Positions 25,678 through 35,166 are shown, numbered from the stretch's first letter. The stretch is 64,000 bases of DNA from Nocardioides zeae (GCF_010686755.1 NZ_JAAGXA010000003.1:276746-340745), one strand, 5' to 3'. Program-made: numbers and translations. Notes: generated from the letters alone by a model not told the origin.

Positions 25678-27093
25678 CTACGACCTCCGCCACGCCGGAA
25701 GCAGCGAACGCACCGAGCGTTCGCTCACGGCGCCGCGCCAGACGCCCCACCCGTAGGTCAGGTCGTCGAGCCGACGGAGCACGGCGTACGTCGCGGGTTC
25801 CATCGCCGGACGCTGCCGCACCCAGCCCGCCGCGGTGTCGGCGACGACGGCGGCGGCGACCAGGCGCCGTACCCGACGCGAGGTGGCGAGGCCGACGACG
25901 GTGAGCGGCCAGTGGTGGCGGAGCAGGCCCGTGGCCACCTGCTCGACGTTCATCCAGGTCGCGAGGAGCGTGAGGGACGTCGCGGTGCGGCGGGCGTCGG
26001 CGTCCCCGCCGAGCCGCCGCGCCAGCCGCGCGGCCACCACGACGGACGCGCCGCCGGCCACGGCCGTCGGCACCGGCCGCTGCAGCAGGAGGGCGGCGAC
26101 CTGCGCGACGCCGAGCGGGGCGAGCACCGCCGGGGCGACGAGGTCGCCGTGCCGGGCGGCGAGGACGGCCGCGCTGCCGCCGTAGTCCGCCCGCCGCCGG
26201 GCCCACGCCCCGAGGGCGACCCGGTGGTCGTGGCGGGCGGTGGCACCCGCGTCGTACCGCACCCGCCAGCCCGCGCCCACCAGCCGCCACACGAGGTCGA
26301 CGTCCTCGCCGACCCGCAGGTCGGCGGCGAACCCCTCCCCCAGGGCCGCGACCCGCGCGAGGAGCACCGCGGAGGGCACGTAGGCCACCGCGGTGCCGGG
26401 CGCCACGAACGCCGAGCGGGGACCCCGGTCGAGCGACGACGCGACCGCCTCGTAGCGCGTCAGCGCCGACCCCGTCTCCACCAGCCCGCGGATCCGGGGC
26501 GCGACCACGGCGAGGCCGGGATCGACGAACGCGGCGCGGAGCCGGTGCAGCTCGTCCACCGTCACGACGACGTCGGAGTCGACGAAGAGCACGTACGTCG
26601 CGCCCCGCCGCCGCGCCTCGGCGAGGCCCGCGTTGCGCGCACCCGCCGGGCCGAGGTTCGTCGGCAGCCGGAGCACGTCCGCACCGTGGCGCGCGGCCGC
26701 GGCGGCGAGCGGGCCGGGATCGGGCGAGGCGTCGTCGACGACGAGCACGCGGACGGCGCCGGCGAGGGTCGTGAGCAGGCGCTCGACGCCGTCGGCGCGC
26801 TCGTGGGCGGGCACGACGACGAGCACGTCGTCGCCGGTCGGCGGGGGCTCCTCCGCGACGTACGCCGCGAGCCCGGCCCCCACGAGCTGCGCCGCGAGCC
26901 CGGCGCGACCGGCCGTGCCGTCGAGCGCGAAGGAGCCGCCCTCGAGCAGCCGCACGCCACCGGCGCCGAGGCGCACGGCCCGCACCGGGGCACCGCCCAC
27001 GAGGAGCGCGCCGTAGCGCCGCACGCCGGCGTCGAGCACCACCCGGGTGCCCTCGGGCAGCGGGGGGTGCGCGGGCGGCGGGGGGACGGTCAC
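25678..27093 (-). CDS. mftF: Mycofactocin glycosyltransferase MftF
   Basis: 471 residues from GTG 27093. A GT2-type glycosyltransferase core follows a short MftF-specific N-terminal region. Motifs are VVVPAHERADGVERLL, VVDDASPD, the metal-binding DSD (YVLFVDSDVVV), and GEDVDLVWRLVGAGWRVRYD (ED acceptor motif). Hydrophobic segments near residues 310-410 suggest membrane association. MftF adds the beta-1,4-glucose chain of mature mycofactocin. It is on the opposite strand and 3.3 kb from the mycofactocin SDR. Confidence 0.88.
   Translation of the reverse strand: MTVPPPPAHPPLPEGTRVVLDAGVRRYGALLVGGAPVRAVRLGAGGVRLLEGGSFALDGTAGRAGLAAQLVGAGLAAYVAEEPPPTGDDVLVVVPAHERADGVERLLTTLAGAVRVLVVDDASPDPGPLAAAAARHGADVLRLPTNLGPAGARNAGLAEARRRGATYVLFVDSDVVVTVDELHRLRAAFVDPGLAVVAPRIRGLVETGSALTRYEAVASSLDRGPRSAFVAPGTAVAYVPSAVLLARVAALGEGFAADLRVGEDVDLVWRLVGAGWRVRYDAGATARHDHRVALGAWARRRADYGGSAAVLAARHGDLVAPAVLAPLGVAQVAALLLQRPVPTAVAGGASVVVAARLARRLGGDADARRTATSLTLLATWMNVEQVATGLLRHHWPLTVVGLATSRRVRRLVAAAVVADTAAGWVRQRPAMEPATYAVLRRLDDLTYGWGVWRGAVSERSVRSLLPAWRRS
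25713..25726. promoter_or_regulatory. TetR operator candidate upstream of the TetR gene
   Basis: CCGAGCGTTCGCTC, with the inverted repeat GAGCG-TT-CGCTC, lies inside the 3' end of mftF and 46 bp before the TetR start. It differs by one base from the 14-bp core at 16468-16481. Confidence 0.5.
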
Positions 27094-27175
27094 GGGGGTC
27101 CAACGTAGTTGTCCCCGGCGTCACCACCCCGCACCTGGGCGTTTACACGCGTGACATAAATGACAGTTCAACCTC

Positions 27176-27204
27176 TTGCCAACGCCACGGTCAGACCGCA
27201 GTGT
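27176..27204 (+). promoter_or_regulatory. Probable promoter of the riboswitch/NlpC-P60 transcript
   Basis: TTGCCA (27176-27181), 17-bp spacer, CAGTGT (27199-27204). Transcription would start near 27211, about 40 nt before the riboswitch core. An alternative -35, TTTACA, lies at 27152-27157. Confidence 0.4.
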
Positions 27205-27248
27205 GGACGGCCGAAGTCCTCGTCGTGGTCGACGGGGCCGCCCAGGCT

Positions 27249-27440
27249 GCGCCGAGGCTCACCACGGCCGGGGGAGAACCAGATCGCGCACGCGCGAGTG
27301 GTGAGCACGGGAGACCCAGGCAGTACGCCGCTCCACCACCAGGTGGAACGGCTCGGGGTGAAGGTCGGTCCGCCGCGAGGCGGCCGACCCGGGCAACGGC
27401 AGCCCGAACCCGACAGGTCATCTTTCGTAGGCGTCGCCGC
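27249..27440 (+). promoter_or_regulatory. ydaO/yuaA-type c-di-AMP riboswitch
   Basis: The leader contains in order the conserved blocks of the ydaO class: GGGGGAGAACC (27270-27280), CTCGGGGTGAAGG (27353-27364), GCCCGAACCCGACAGG (27402-27417) and the terminal CGTAGGCG (27426-27433) that closes P1 with the 5' GCGCCGAGG. Variable stems lie between the blocks. Actinobacterial members lie upstream of cell-wall hydrolase genes (NlpC/P60, Rpf) and switch expression off when c-di-AMP is bound. The next gene here is an NlpC/P60 hydrolase. The sequence match is by eye. Confidence 0.75.
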
Positions 27441-27454
27441 AAGGAATCCCCTCC

Positions 27455-28072
27455 ATGCATGCTGATGTCAGCGTGCCCGCACGTCCGGGCACCCCCGCAC
27501 ACCCCCACTCCCCCCGCCACCGCGCCCACGGCCGGGCCCGCATGACGGCCCGCACCGCTGGTCGCACGTCCACCCTCCGCCGCGCCGCCACGGCCGGCGG
27601 CCTCGCCCTCGCGGCCGTCGCCTCCACGGCGGCGCTCAGCGTCGGCACGGCCCAGCCGGCCGAGGCCTACCCCGCCCACTGGTCCTCGACCCAGCGGGCC
27701 GAGTACGAGCGCCAGATCGAGATCCGCAACTACGAGGTGCTGAAGGCGGCCCGGTCGCTCGAAGGCGTCAAGTACCGCTACGGCGGCACCAGCCCCAGCA
27801 CGGGCTTCGACTGCTCGGGCTACGTGGGCTACGTCTACAAGAAGGTCGGCAAGACCCTCCCCCGCACGTCGAGCCAGATGGCCGAGTCGGTCGGTCGCAT
27901 CAGCACGAAGTCGGCCCGCGTCGGCGACCTCGTCTTCTTCTACAGCGGCGGCCGCGTCTACCACGTGGCGATCTACGCGGGCGACGGCTACGTCTGGCAC
28001 GCCCCCGGCACCGGCGAGCGCGTCAAGCTCGAGAAGATCTGGACGACCAGCGTCACCTTCGGCCGCGTCTGA
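27455..28072 (+). CDS. Secreted NlpC/P60 peptidoglycan endopeptidase
   Basis: 205 residues from ATG 27455, which has AAGGA at correct spacing. An ATG at 27542 would leave 176 residues with a classical signal peptide but has no ribosome-binding site. Signal peptide ends about AQPAEA. The NlpC/P60 domain fills the rest: catalytic Cys in STGFDCSGYVGYVY, His in VYHVAIYAG, third residue in YVWHAPG. It cleaves peptide stems of peptidoglycan. No SH3 or coiled-coil domain, so a minimal catalytic form. Controlled by the upstream c-di-AMP riboswitch. Confidence 0.9.
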   Translation: MHADVSVPARPGTPAHPHSPRHRAHGRARMTARTAGRTSTLRRAATAGGLALAAVASTAALSVGTAQPAEAYPAHWSSTQRAEYERQIEIRNYEVLKAARSLEGVKYRYGGTSPSTGFDCSGYVGYVYKKVGKTLPRTSSQMAESVGRISTKSARVGDLVFFYSGGRVYHVAIYAGDGYVWHAPGTGERVKLEKIWTTSVTFGRV

Positions 28073-28117
28073 GCGTCGGACCCCTCGGCACCACCCGCAC
28101 CACCGCACGTCCCGAGA

Positions 28118-28275
<158 letters not shown>

Positions 28276-28293
28276 CGTGAGAGGGGGTGCGCG

Positions 28294-28833
28294 GTGCGCA
28301 CACGCATGGTGGGGGTCCTGCTGACGCTGCTGGTGGTGGGCGCCATCTGGTGGGCGGGCGACCGGGCGGACGACGAGTCCGCGGACGGGTCCGCGAACGG
28401 GGGCTCGGGCAGCGGGAGCGGCTCGTCCAGCACCGCCACCGTGACCGCCGTCGTCGACGGCGACACGATCCGCGTGGTGACCGGGGGCTCGGACGAGGAG
28501 CGCCGCGTGCGGCTGCTCGGCCTCGACGCGCCCGAGGTGCGCGGCACCCCCGAGTGCGGTGGCACCGAGGCCACCGACGTCCTCGTCGACCTGCTGCCGG
28601 TGGGCACCACGGTCACGCTCGTCGGCGACCCGACCCAGGACGACGTGGACCGCTACGACCGGCTGCTGCGCTACGTCGAGGGTCCCGACGGCACCGACGT
28701 CGGGGAGCGGCTGGTCGCGTCGGGCTGGGTCGCGACGTACGTCTTCCGCGACGAGTTCGAGCGCCTGGGGCGGTACGCCGCGGCGCAGGACCGTGCCGAG
28801 GCCGAGGGCCGCGGCGCGTGGGGGGCGTGCTGA
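28294..28833 (+). CDS. Staphylococcal nuclease-like (SNase) membrane-anchored or secreted nuclease
   Basis: 179 residues from GTG 28294 (AGAGGGGG upstream; ATG 28306 is an alternative). An N-terminal hydrophobic helix (MVGVLLTLLVVGAIWWAG) and a Gly/Ser linker precede the SNase fold. Catalytic motifs are VVDGDTIRV, RRVRLLGLDAPEVRG and DRYDRLLRYV. A Ca-dependent nuclease acting outside the membrane is expected. The upstream boundary abuts a poly-G/C artefact, so the start is less certain. Confidence 0.85.
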   Translation: MRTRMVGVLLTLLVVGAIWWAGDRADDESADGSANGGSGSGSGSSSTATVTAVVDGDTIRVVTGGSDEERRVRLLGLDAPEVRGTPECGGTEATDVLVDLLPVGTTVTLVGDPTQDDVDRYDRLLRYVEGPDGTDVGERLVASGWVATYVFRDEFERLGRYAAAQDRAEAEGRGAWGAC

Positions 28834-28848
28834 CCCGCCCGGCCGGCG

Positions 28849-29460
28849 TCAGGCCCCGAGGTAGCGCCCGGGGCGGTGGTTGAGCGCGAGCACGAGGTTG
28901 AGCAGCGCCGCTCCGAGCGCCGAGAACAGCACGTCGACGGGCTCGACGACGGCGAGCGCGGCGAGCACGACGCAGACGTCGAGCCCCATCTGCACGTAGC
29001 CCGCCCGCCACCCGAGCCGTTCCTGGGCGAGGAGGGCGAGCACGTTGAAGCCGCCGAGGCTGGCGCCGTGGCGGAAGACGATGAGCAGCCCGATGCCGAC
29101 GAGCAGGTTGCCCGCGACGACGGCGTAGACGGCGTCGAGCCCGGCGAGGTCGACGAAGCGGTGGTGCAGCTCGGAGAAGCCGCTGACCAGCACGACGCAG
29201 GCGAGGCTGCGGGCGGTGAACGCCAGGCCCTTCTTCGCCACGGCGAGGGCGAAGAAGGGCAGGTTGACGAGCACGAAGACCACGCCGAAGGGCACGCCCG
29301 CGGCGTACGTCAGCAGCAGCGCGAGGCCGGCCGTGCCCCCGGTGACGGCGCCGCTGGTCGTGAGGAACAGGAGCCCCAGGGACACCACGAAGGTGCCCGT
29401 GAGCACGCCCAGCACGTTCTCCGCGAACGAGTGGGGCACGGTGTCGGGCGCGGCGCTCAC
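28849..29460 (-). CDS. YitT-family membrane protein
   Basis: 203 residues from a GTG start with five to six hydrophobic helices. The N-terminal helix contains the glycine-rich TTSGAVTGGTAGLALLL typical of YitT (formerly DUF161) proteins, and FRHGASLGGFNVLALL is a second conserved loop. It lacks the C-terminal cytosolic DUF2179 domain of many homologues. Function in the family is not established. Convergent with the nuclease gene. Confidence 0.8.
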   Translation of the reverse strand: MSAAPDTVPHSFAENVLGVLTGTFVVSLGLLFLTTSGAVTGGTAGLALLLTYAAGVPFGVVFVLVNLPFFALAVAKKGLAFTARSLACVVLVSGFSELHHRFVDLAGLDAVYAVVAGNLLVGIGLLIVFRHGASLGGFNVLALLAQERLGWRAGYVQMGLDVCVVLAALAVVEPVDVLFSALGAALLNLVLALNHRPGRYLGA

Positions 29461-29632
29461 GCCCGCACCCTAACGACGGCGGGGGACACTCCCGACCGCG
29501 TGGGACCCAGTGCGGCACCCAGTACCAAATATGGGGCCGCAGTACCGCCTCGGAGCGGGTGTGCGAGCATCAGCGCCAGTGGACGCCGTGCGCACCCCCC
29601 GGGGTGCCACCGACGAAGGGATCCGGGGAGAT

Positions 29633-31468
29633 ATGGGATTCGTGGACACCGCCCTCGACGAGGCCGGCCTGCTGAACCCGCACGTGCGGGAGTACGTCGC
29701 GCACTGGGCGGAGGTGACCGGAGCGGCCCGCATCGAGGTGGTGGACGCCGCCGACGACGCCCGTCTCGTCGCGGAGGCGCTCGAGGCCGGCGAGCTGCTG
29801 CCCGCCGGCGAGGGCCGGTACTACTCGCGCAGCTACCACAAGGACACCGCCCGCTCCGAGGAGCGGACGATCGTCGCGACCAACGACGAGCGGCACAAGG
29901 GCGAGTACAACAACTGGCGCCCGGCCGCCGAGATGCGCGAGCTGCTGACGTCGAAGATGCGCGGCCAGCTGGCGGGCAAGACGATGTACGTCGTCCCCTA
30001 CCTCATGGCGCCGCAGGGCTCGCCCCTGGAGAAGTACGCCGCGGGCGTCGAGCTCACCGACACCCGCACGGTCGTGCTCCACATGATCCGGATGGCCCGC
30101 GTGGGCGTCTCCTTCATCAACGACCTCGCCGAGCCCGACAGCTTCGTGCGCGCCGTGCACGTCGCGGGCGACCTGCCGAACCTCGGCCAGGGCACCCCGG
30201 ACGACCAGCGCTACTTCGTGACGATCGCCGACGAGCGCACGATCCTGCACTACGGCTCGTCCTACGGCGGCAACGCGCTCCTCGGCAAGATCGCGCACGG
30301 CCTCCGCCAGGCCGCCTTCGACGGCTTCGCCTCCGGCGAGTTCCTCTCCGAGCAGTTCCTGCTCCTGGGGATCACCGACAAGCAGACCGGCGAGAAGCAC
30401 CACGTCGTCGGCGGCTTCCCCAGCGCGTCCGGCAAGACCAACCTCGCGATGACCCTGGCCCCCGAGGCGCTGGGCGACCGCTACCACGTCGAGTTCTACG
30501 GCGACGACATCGCCTGGATCTGGCCCGGCGAGGACGGCCGCCTCTACGCGTTCAACCCGGAGGGCGGCGTCTTCGGCGTCGCGAAGGACACCAACGAGCT
30601 GACCAACCCGACCGCGCTGCACTCGGTCGACGAGGGCTCGGGCGCGATCTTCACCAACGTCGCCTACAACCCGGACACGCAGGAGGTCTGGTGGGAGGGC
30701 AAGACGCCCCAGCCGCCTGCCGACGTGACGGGCTGGGAGGACTGGAAGGGCGACAAGATCGCCGACCGCTCGGAGTCCGAGAAGGACGCCCCGTGGGCCC
30801 ACCCGAACAGCCGCTTCACGACCGCGCTGAGCCAGGTGCCCAACGTGGCGCCCGACTACGACGACCCGGCCGGCGTGCCCGTCGACGCGATCATCTTCGG
30901 CGGCCGCACGCGTGACCGCGAGCCGCTCGTGCGGGCCATCCACGACGTCGCCGAGGGCGTGTACGACGGCCTGACGCTCGGCGCCGAGGCCACCTTCGCC
31001 GCCGAGGGCGTCGAGGGCCAGCTGCGCTACGACCCCATGTCGATGCGGCCGTTCATGTCCTACGCCGAGGCCGACTACGCGGCCCACTGGCTGAAGATCG
31101 TGGGCGCGGCCTCGAAGCCGCCGATCTTCGCCCACGTCAACTGGTTCCAGCGCGACGCCGAGGACGGCCACTTCCTGTGGCCCGGCTACCGCGAGAACCT
31201 GCGGGCGCTCCTGTGGCTGGTCCAGCTGCGCAAGGGCGAGGTCGAGGGCCGCCCCACGCCGGTCGGCATCCTCCCCACGCGCGAGGAGCTCGACCTGACC
31301 GGGCTCGACCTCCCCGAGGCCGACCTCGAGCGCATCCTCGACATCGACGTGGACCGCTGGCGCCAGGAGATGGGCTTCCGCCAGGCGCACCTCGAGCTGT
31401 TCGAGGGCCTCCCCGAGGAGATCTGGGAGGCGCACCGCCGCGTGGCCGCCGCCCTCGACGAGGCCTGA
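29633..31468 (+). CDS. pckG: Phosphoenolpyruvate carboxykinase (GTP type)
   Basis: 611 residues from ATG 29633 (MGFVDTALDEAGLLNPHV), preferred over an upstream frame start. It matches GTP-dependent PEPCK in length and motifs: RSYHKDTARSEERTIV, the kinase P-loop GGFPSASGKTNLAM (residues 260-273), YGDDIAWIW and GGRTRDREPLVR. The P-loop position that is a reactive Cys in most GTP-PEPCKs (PSACGKTN) is Ser266 here. It interconverts oxaloacetate and PEP with GTP/GDP. A hairpin terminator follows, then ppc. Confidence 0.93.
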   Translation: MGFVDTALDEAGLLNPHVREYVAHWAEVTGAARIEVVDAADDARLVAEALEAGELLPAGEGRYYSRSYHKDTARSEERTIVATNDERHKGEYNNWRPAAEMRELLTSKMRGQLAGKTMYVVPYLMAPQGSPLEKYAAGVELTDTRTVVLHMIRMARVGVSFINDLAEPDSFVRAVHVAGDLPNLGQGTPDDQRYFVTIADERTILHYGSSYGGNALLGKIAHGLRQAAFDGFASGEFLSEQFLLLGITDKQTGEKHHVVGGFPSASGKTNLAMTLAPEALGDRYHVEFYGDDIAWIWPGEDGRLYAFNPEGGVFGVAKDTNELTNPTALHSVDEGSGAIFTNVAYNPDTQEVWWEGKTPQPPADVTGWEDWKGDKIADRSESEKDAPWAHPNSRFTTALSQVPNVAPDYDDPAGVPVDAIIFGGRTRDREPLVRAIHDVAEGVYDGLTLGAEATFAAEGVEGQLRYDPMSMRPFMSYAEADYAAHWLKIVGAASKPPIFAHVNWFQRDAEDGHFLWPGYRENLRALLWLVQLRKGEVEGRPTPVGILPTREELDLTGLDLPEADLERILDIDVDRWRQEMGFRQAHLELFEGLPEEIWEAHRRVAAALDEA

Positions 31469-31475
31469 GCGCGTC

Positions 31476-31501
31476 GGGCCGGGTCGCTCTCGACCCGGCC
31501 C
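31476..31501. terminator. Hairpin terminator after pckG
   Basis: Perfect 11-bp inverted repeat GGGCCGGGTCG / CGACCCGGCCC with loop CTCT, 7 bp after the pckG stop. No U-tract. It should separate pckG from ppc transcription. Confidence 0.6.
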
Positions 31502-31552
31502 GGCCCGCGAGCCCCTCCCCGGGGCGTAACAAACACCCGCCAGACTGGGGGC

Positions 31553-34393
31553 ATGACGACCGAGAAGACGCCGGCCACCGTGGACGACCTCCTCGAGGCC
31601 GACCGTCGCGAGCCCGACGCGGCCCTCTTCGCCGGTGGCGTGGGATCCGAGCCGCAGCACGCGGCGCTGCGCGCCTCGGTGCGCCAGCTGACGACGCTGC
31701 TGGGCGAGTCGCTGACGCGCCACGAGGGCCCCGACCTGCTGGCCCTGGTCGAGAAGGTACGGCGCCTGGCCCGGCAGCCGTCGGACGCCGAGCTCCACGC
31801 GTTGCTCGCCGACGTCGACCCCGCGACGGCCGTGGTGCTGGCCCGGGCGTTCACGGCGTACTTCCAGCTCGTCAACACCACCGAGCAGCTGCACCGCCTG
31901 CGCGAGCTCGACGCGGGCGAGGAGGGTCCGTTCGCAGCCACGCTCGGCCGGGTGGGCGAGGCGCTCGCGGACGGCACCCTCACCCGCGACGACCTGCTCG
32001 ACGTGCTGGGCAGGATCGAGTACCGACCCGTCTTCACCGCCCACCCGACGGAGGCGTCGCGCCGCACGGTCCTGCGCCTGCTCCGCAAGGTCGCGGAGGT
32101 CGTGACCGCCGCGGAGCAGCCCGGCCGTCCCGCCGCCCACCGGGCCGCCGACGAGCGGCGCCTCGCCGAGCTGGTCGACCTGCTGTGGCAGACCGACGAG
32201 CTGCGCGTGGTGCGGCCCGAGCCCGGCGACGAGGCGCGCACGGCGGTCTACTACCTGCGTTCCATCGCCGCCGAGGTGGTGCCGGAGCTGCTGGGCGAGC
32301 TCGACCGGACGCTGGCGACGCTCGACGTGGCCCTGCCGGCGACGGCCCGACCGTTGCGGTTCGGCACGTGGGCGGGCGGTGACCGGGACGGCAACCCCAA
32401 CGTGACGCCCGCCGTGACGCTGGAGATCCTGGCGCTCCAGCACGCGGCCGGCCTCGCCGAGCTCGTCGAGGCCGTCGACGAGGTGCTCACCGAGATGACC
32501 GCCTCGACGCGGGTGGTGACCCCGTCCGACGCGCTCACCGAGAGCCTCGAGCGGGACGCGGCCGCGCTGCCCGTCACGTGGAGCACGGTGCGGCGGCTCA
32601 ACGCGGAGGAGCCCTACCGCGTGAAGCTGACGTTCGTGAAGGTGCGCCTGCAGCGCACCCGCGACCGGCTGCGCGAGGGCACGCCGCACGAGCCGGGCCG
32701 CGACTACCTGTCGGTGGACGAGCTCGTCGCCGACCTGTGCCTGGTGCGCGACTCGATGCTCGCCTCCGGCGACACCCTCACCGGCGACGGCGCGGTCCTG
32801 CGGCTCATCCGCACCGCCGTCACCTTCGGCGCCGGGCTGGCCACGATGGACGTGCGCGAGCACTCGGCCAAGGCGCACGCCGCCCTGGCCGAGCTGTACG
32901 CCCGCACGGGGGAGCTCACGACGCCGTACGACGAGCTGGAGCGCCCCGAGCGCATCGCCCTCCTGGCGCGCGAGCTCGCGTCGTCGCGCCCCCTGACGGG
33001 AGCGGCGGCGAGCGACCTCGGCGAGGCCGCGACGGCCTCCCTCGACCTCGTGCGCACCATCCGCACGGCGCTCGACACCTACGGCGACGGGGTGGTCGAG
33101 ACCTACATCGTGTCGATGACCCACGACGTGGACGACCTGTGGGCGGTCGTCGTGCTGGCCCGCGAGGTCGGGCTCGTCGACCTGGGCTCCGCCGACCGCC
33201 CCGCGCGGGCCCGGATCGGCTTCGCGCCGCTCTTCGAGACGGTCGCCGAGCTCGAGAACGCGGGACCGCTGCTGGCAGCGCTGCTGGAGGAGCCGTCGTA
33301 CCGGCGCCTCGTGGCCGCCCGCGGCGACGTGCAGGAGATCATGCTGGGCTACTCCGACTCGTCGAAGGACGCGGGCATCGCGGCGTCCCAGTGGCAGATC
33401 CACCGGGCGCAGCGGGCGCTGCGCGACGTGGCGGCGCAGCACGGGGTGACGCTGCGGCTGTTCCACGGGCGCGGCGGGTCGGTGGGCCGCGGCGGCGGGC
33501 CGACGGCCGAGGCGATCATGAGCCAGCCCTACGGGTCGCTGACCGGCGCGATCAAGGTGACGGAGCAGGGCGAGGTCATCTCGGACAAGTACGCCCTCCC
33601 GGGCCTCGGCCGCCGCAACCTCGAGGGGGCGCTCGCCGCGGTCGTCGAGGCGTCCCTGCTGCACCGGCGCTCGCAGCTCCCCGCCGACCTGCTCGCCACG
33701 TGGAACGACACGATGGACGTCATCGCCTCGGCCGGGCAGACGACCTACCGCGGCCTCGTCCGCGACGACGGCCTCGTGCCGTTCTTCGTCGCGGCGACCC
33801 CGGTCGACGAGCTGGGCCGCATGAACATCGGCTCGCGCCCCGCCAAGCGCCCGGGCGGCGCGGGCGGGCTAGACGACCTCCGGGCGATCCCGTGGGTCTT
33901 CGGCTGGACGCAGACGCGGATGATCCTGCCCGGCTGGTTCGGCGTGGGGTCGGGCCTCCAAGCGGCCCTCGACGCCGGGCGCGGCGACGCGCTGCGGGAG
34001 ATGTACGGCTCCTGGGCCTTCTTCCGCACCTTCCTCTCCAACGTGCAGATGACGCTGGCGAAGACGGACCTGGACATCGCGGCGGAGTACGTCGCCGCGC
34101 TCGTGCCCACCGAGCACCACGGGCTGTTCGAGCAGGTGCGGGCGGAGCACGCGCGCACGGTCGCGAACGTGCTCGAGGTGACCGGGCAGTCGACGCTGCT
34201 GGAGCACGCGCCGGTGCTGCGGCGCACGCTGGCGCTGCGCGACTCCTACCTGACGCCGCTGCACGCGCTGCAGGTCGCCCTGCTGCGCCGGGTGCGGGAG
34301 ACGCCGGAGGGCGCGGAGCCCGACCCGCAGGTGCAGCGGGCCCTGCTGCTGACGATCAACGGCATCGCGGCGGGACTGCGCAACACGGGGTGA
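31553..34393 (+). CDS. ppc: Phosphoenolpyruvate carboxylase
   Basis: 946 residues, full length. Catalytic signatures are VFTAHPTEASRRTVL (catalytic His, about residue 162), GYSDSSKDAGIAAS and FHGRGGSVGRGGGP. The C-terminus ends in the invariant NTG. It forms oxaloacetate from PEP and bicarbonate and is the anaplerotic counterpart of the PEPCK immediately upstream. A -10-like CAGACT lies 6 nt before the ATG and there is no clear ribosome-binding site, so the mRNA may be leaderless. Confidence 0.97.
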   Translation: MTTEKTPATVDDLLEADRREPDAALFAGGVGSEPQHAALRASVRQLTTLLGESLTRHEGPDLLALVEKVRRLARQPSDAELHALLADVDPATAVVLARAFTAYFQLVNTTEQLHRLRELDAGEEGPFAATLGRVGEALADGTLTRDDLLDVLGRIEYRPVFTAHPTEASRRTVLRLLRKVAEVVTAAEQPGRPAAHRAADERRLAELVDLLWQTDELRVVRPEPGDEARTAVYYLRSIAAEVVPELLGELDRTLATLDVALPATARPLRFGTWAGGDRDGNPNVTPAVTLEILALQHAAGLAELVEAVDEVLTEMTASTRVVTPSDALTESLERDAAALPVTWSTVRRLNAEEPYRVKLTFVKVRLQRTRDRLREGTPHEPGRDYLSVDELVADLCLVRDSMLASGDTLTGDGAVLRLIRTAVTFGAGLATMDVREHSAKAHAALAELYARTGELTTPYDELERPERIALLARELASSRPLTGAAASDLGEAATASLDLVRTIRTALDTYGDGVVETYIVSMTHDVDDLWAVVVLAREVGLVDLGSADRPARARIGFAPLFETVAELENAGPLLAALLEEPSYRRLVAARGDVQEIMLGYSDSSKDAGIAASQWQIHRAQRALRDVAAQHGVTLRLFHGRGGSVGRGGGPTAEAIMSQPYGSLTGAIKVTEQGEVISDKYALPGLGRRNLEGALAAVVEASLLHRRSQLPADLLATWNDTMDVIASAGQTTYRGLVRDDGLVPFFVAATPVDELGRMNIGSRPAKRPGGAGGLDDLRAIPWVFGWTQTRMILPGWFGVGSGLQAALDAGRGDALREMYGSWAFFRTFLSNVQMTLAKTDLDIAAEYVAALVPTEHHGLFEQVRAEHARTVANVLEVTGQSTLLEHAPVLRRTLALRDSYLTPLHALQVALLRRVRETPEGAEPDPQVQRALLLTINGIAAGLRNTG

Positions 34394-34431
34394 GGGCCCT
34401 CGGCCCTCGGGGTGGGCCCTAGGGTGCGGTC

Positions 34432-35145
34432 ATGCTCGCCACGACCCGCGACGGCGCCGTCTCCCTGCTCACCCTCCAGCGCCCGGAGCGGCGCAACGCG
34501 CTGAACCTGGAGCTCTGTCGCGCCATCGACGCGGCGGCCCACGCCGAGGTGGAGGCCGGCGCCCGGGTGCTCGTGCTCACCGGCGAGGGCACGTCGTTCT
34601 GCTCGGGCGCCGACCTCGGAGGCGTGTACGGCGCGGAGTTCCTCGACGCGCTGTACGGCATGCTCCACGGGCTGACGCGCCTGCCCGTCCCGGTCGTCGC
34701 GGCCGTCAACGGACCGGCCATCGGGGCCGGGACGCAGCTCGCGCTCGCCTCCGACCTGCGGATCGCGGACGAGTCCGCGAGGTTCGGCGTGCCCACCGCG
34801 CGGAACGGGATGGCCGTCGACGCCTGGACGATGCGCACCCTGCAGACGGTCGCCGGCGGCGGGATGGCACGACGCCTGATGCTGGCCGCGGAGACCGTCG
34901 ACCGCGACGAGGCGCTGCACTGCGGTCTCGCCGACCGTGCCGGCACCCTCGACGACGCGCTCGCGTGGGCCGCCGAGATCGCCACGCTGGCCCCGCTGAC
35001 GCTGGCGCACAACAAGCTCGTGCTCAACGGCGGCAGCGACGCCGAGATCGACCGCACCTTCGCCGCCTGCTGGGCGAGCGAGGACGTGCGCGAGGCGGCC
35101 ACGGCGCGGACGGAGAAGCGGACGCCGGTGTTCCGCGGGGTCTGA
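34432..35145 (+). CDS. Enoyl-CoA hydratase/isomerase family protein
   Basis: 237 residues, a short crotonase. Motifs are SFCSGADLGGVYG, VNGPAIGAGTQLALASDLR and FGVPTARNGMAVDAW. The two catalytic glutamates of enoyl-CoA hydratase are not at the usual places (GAGTQ; PTARNG), so the reaction may differ. TAGGGT followed by 6 nt before the ATG suggests a leaderless mRNA with its own promoter. It follows ppc by 38 bp. Confidence 0.85.
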   Translation: MLATTRDGAVSLLTLQRPERRNALNLELCRAIDAAAHAEVEAGARVLVLTGEGTSFCSGADLGGVYGAEFLDALYGMLHGLTRLPVPVVAAVNGPAIGAGTQLALASDLRIADESARFGVPTARNGMAVDAWTMRTLQTVAGGGMARRLMLAAETVDRDEALHCGLADRAGTLDDALAWAAEIATLAPLTLAHNKLVLNGGSDAEIDRTFAACWASEDVREAATARTEKRTPVFRGV

Positions 35146-35166
35146 GTTCTTTCCTCGCCCTTCCCG

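Noticed and set aside
29570..33664. Open frame of about 1,360 codons on the minus strand
   Set aside because: Antisense shadow of pckG and ppc, both of which have complete catalytic motifs on the plus strand.
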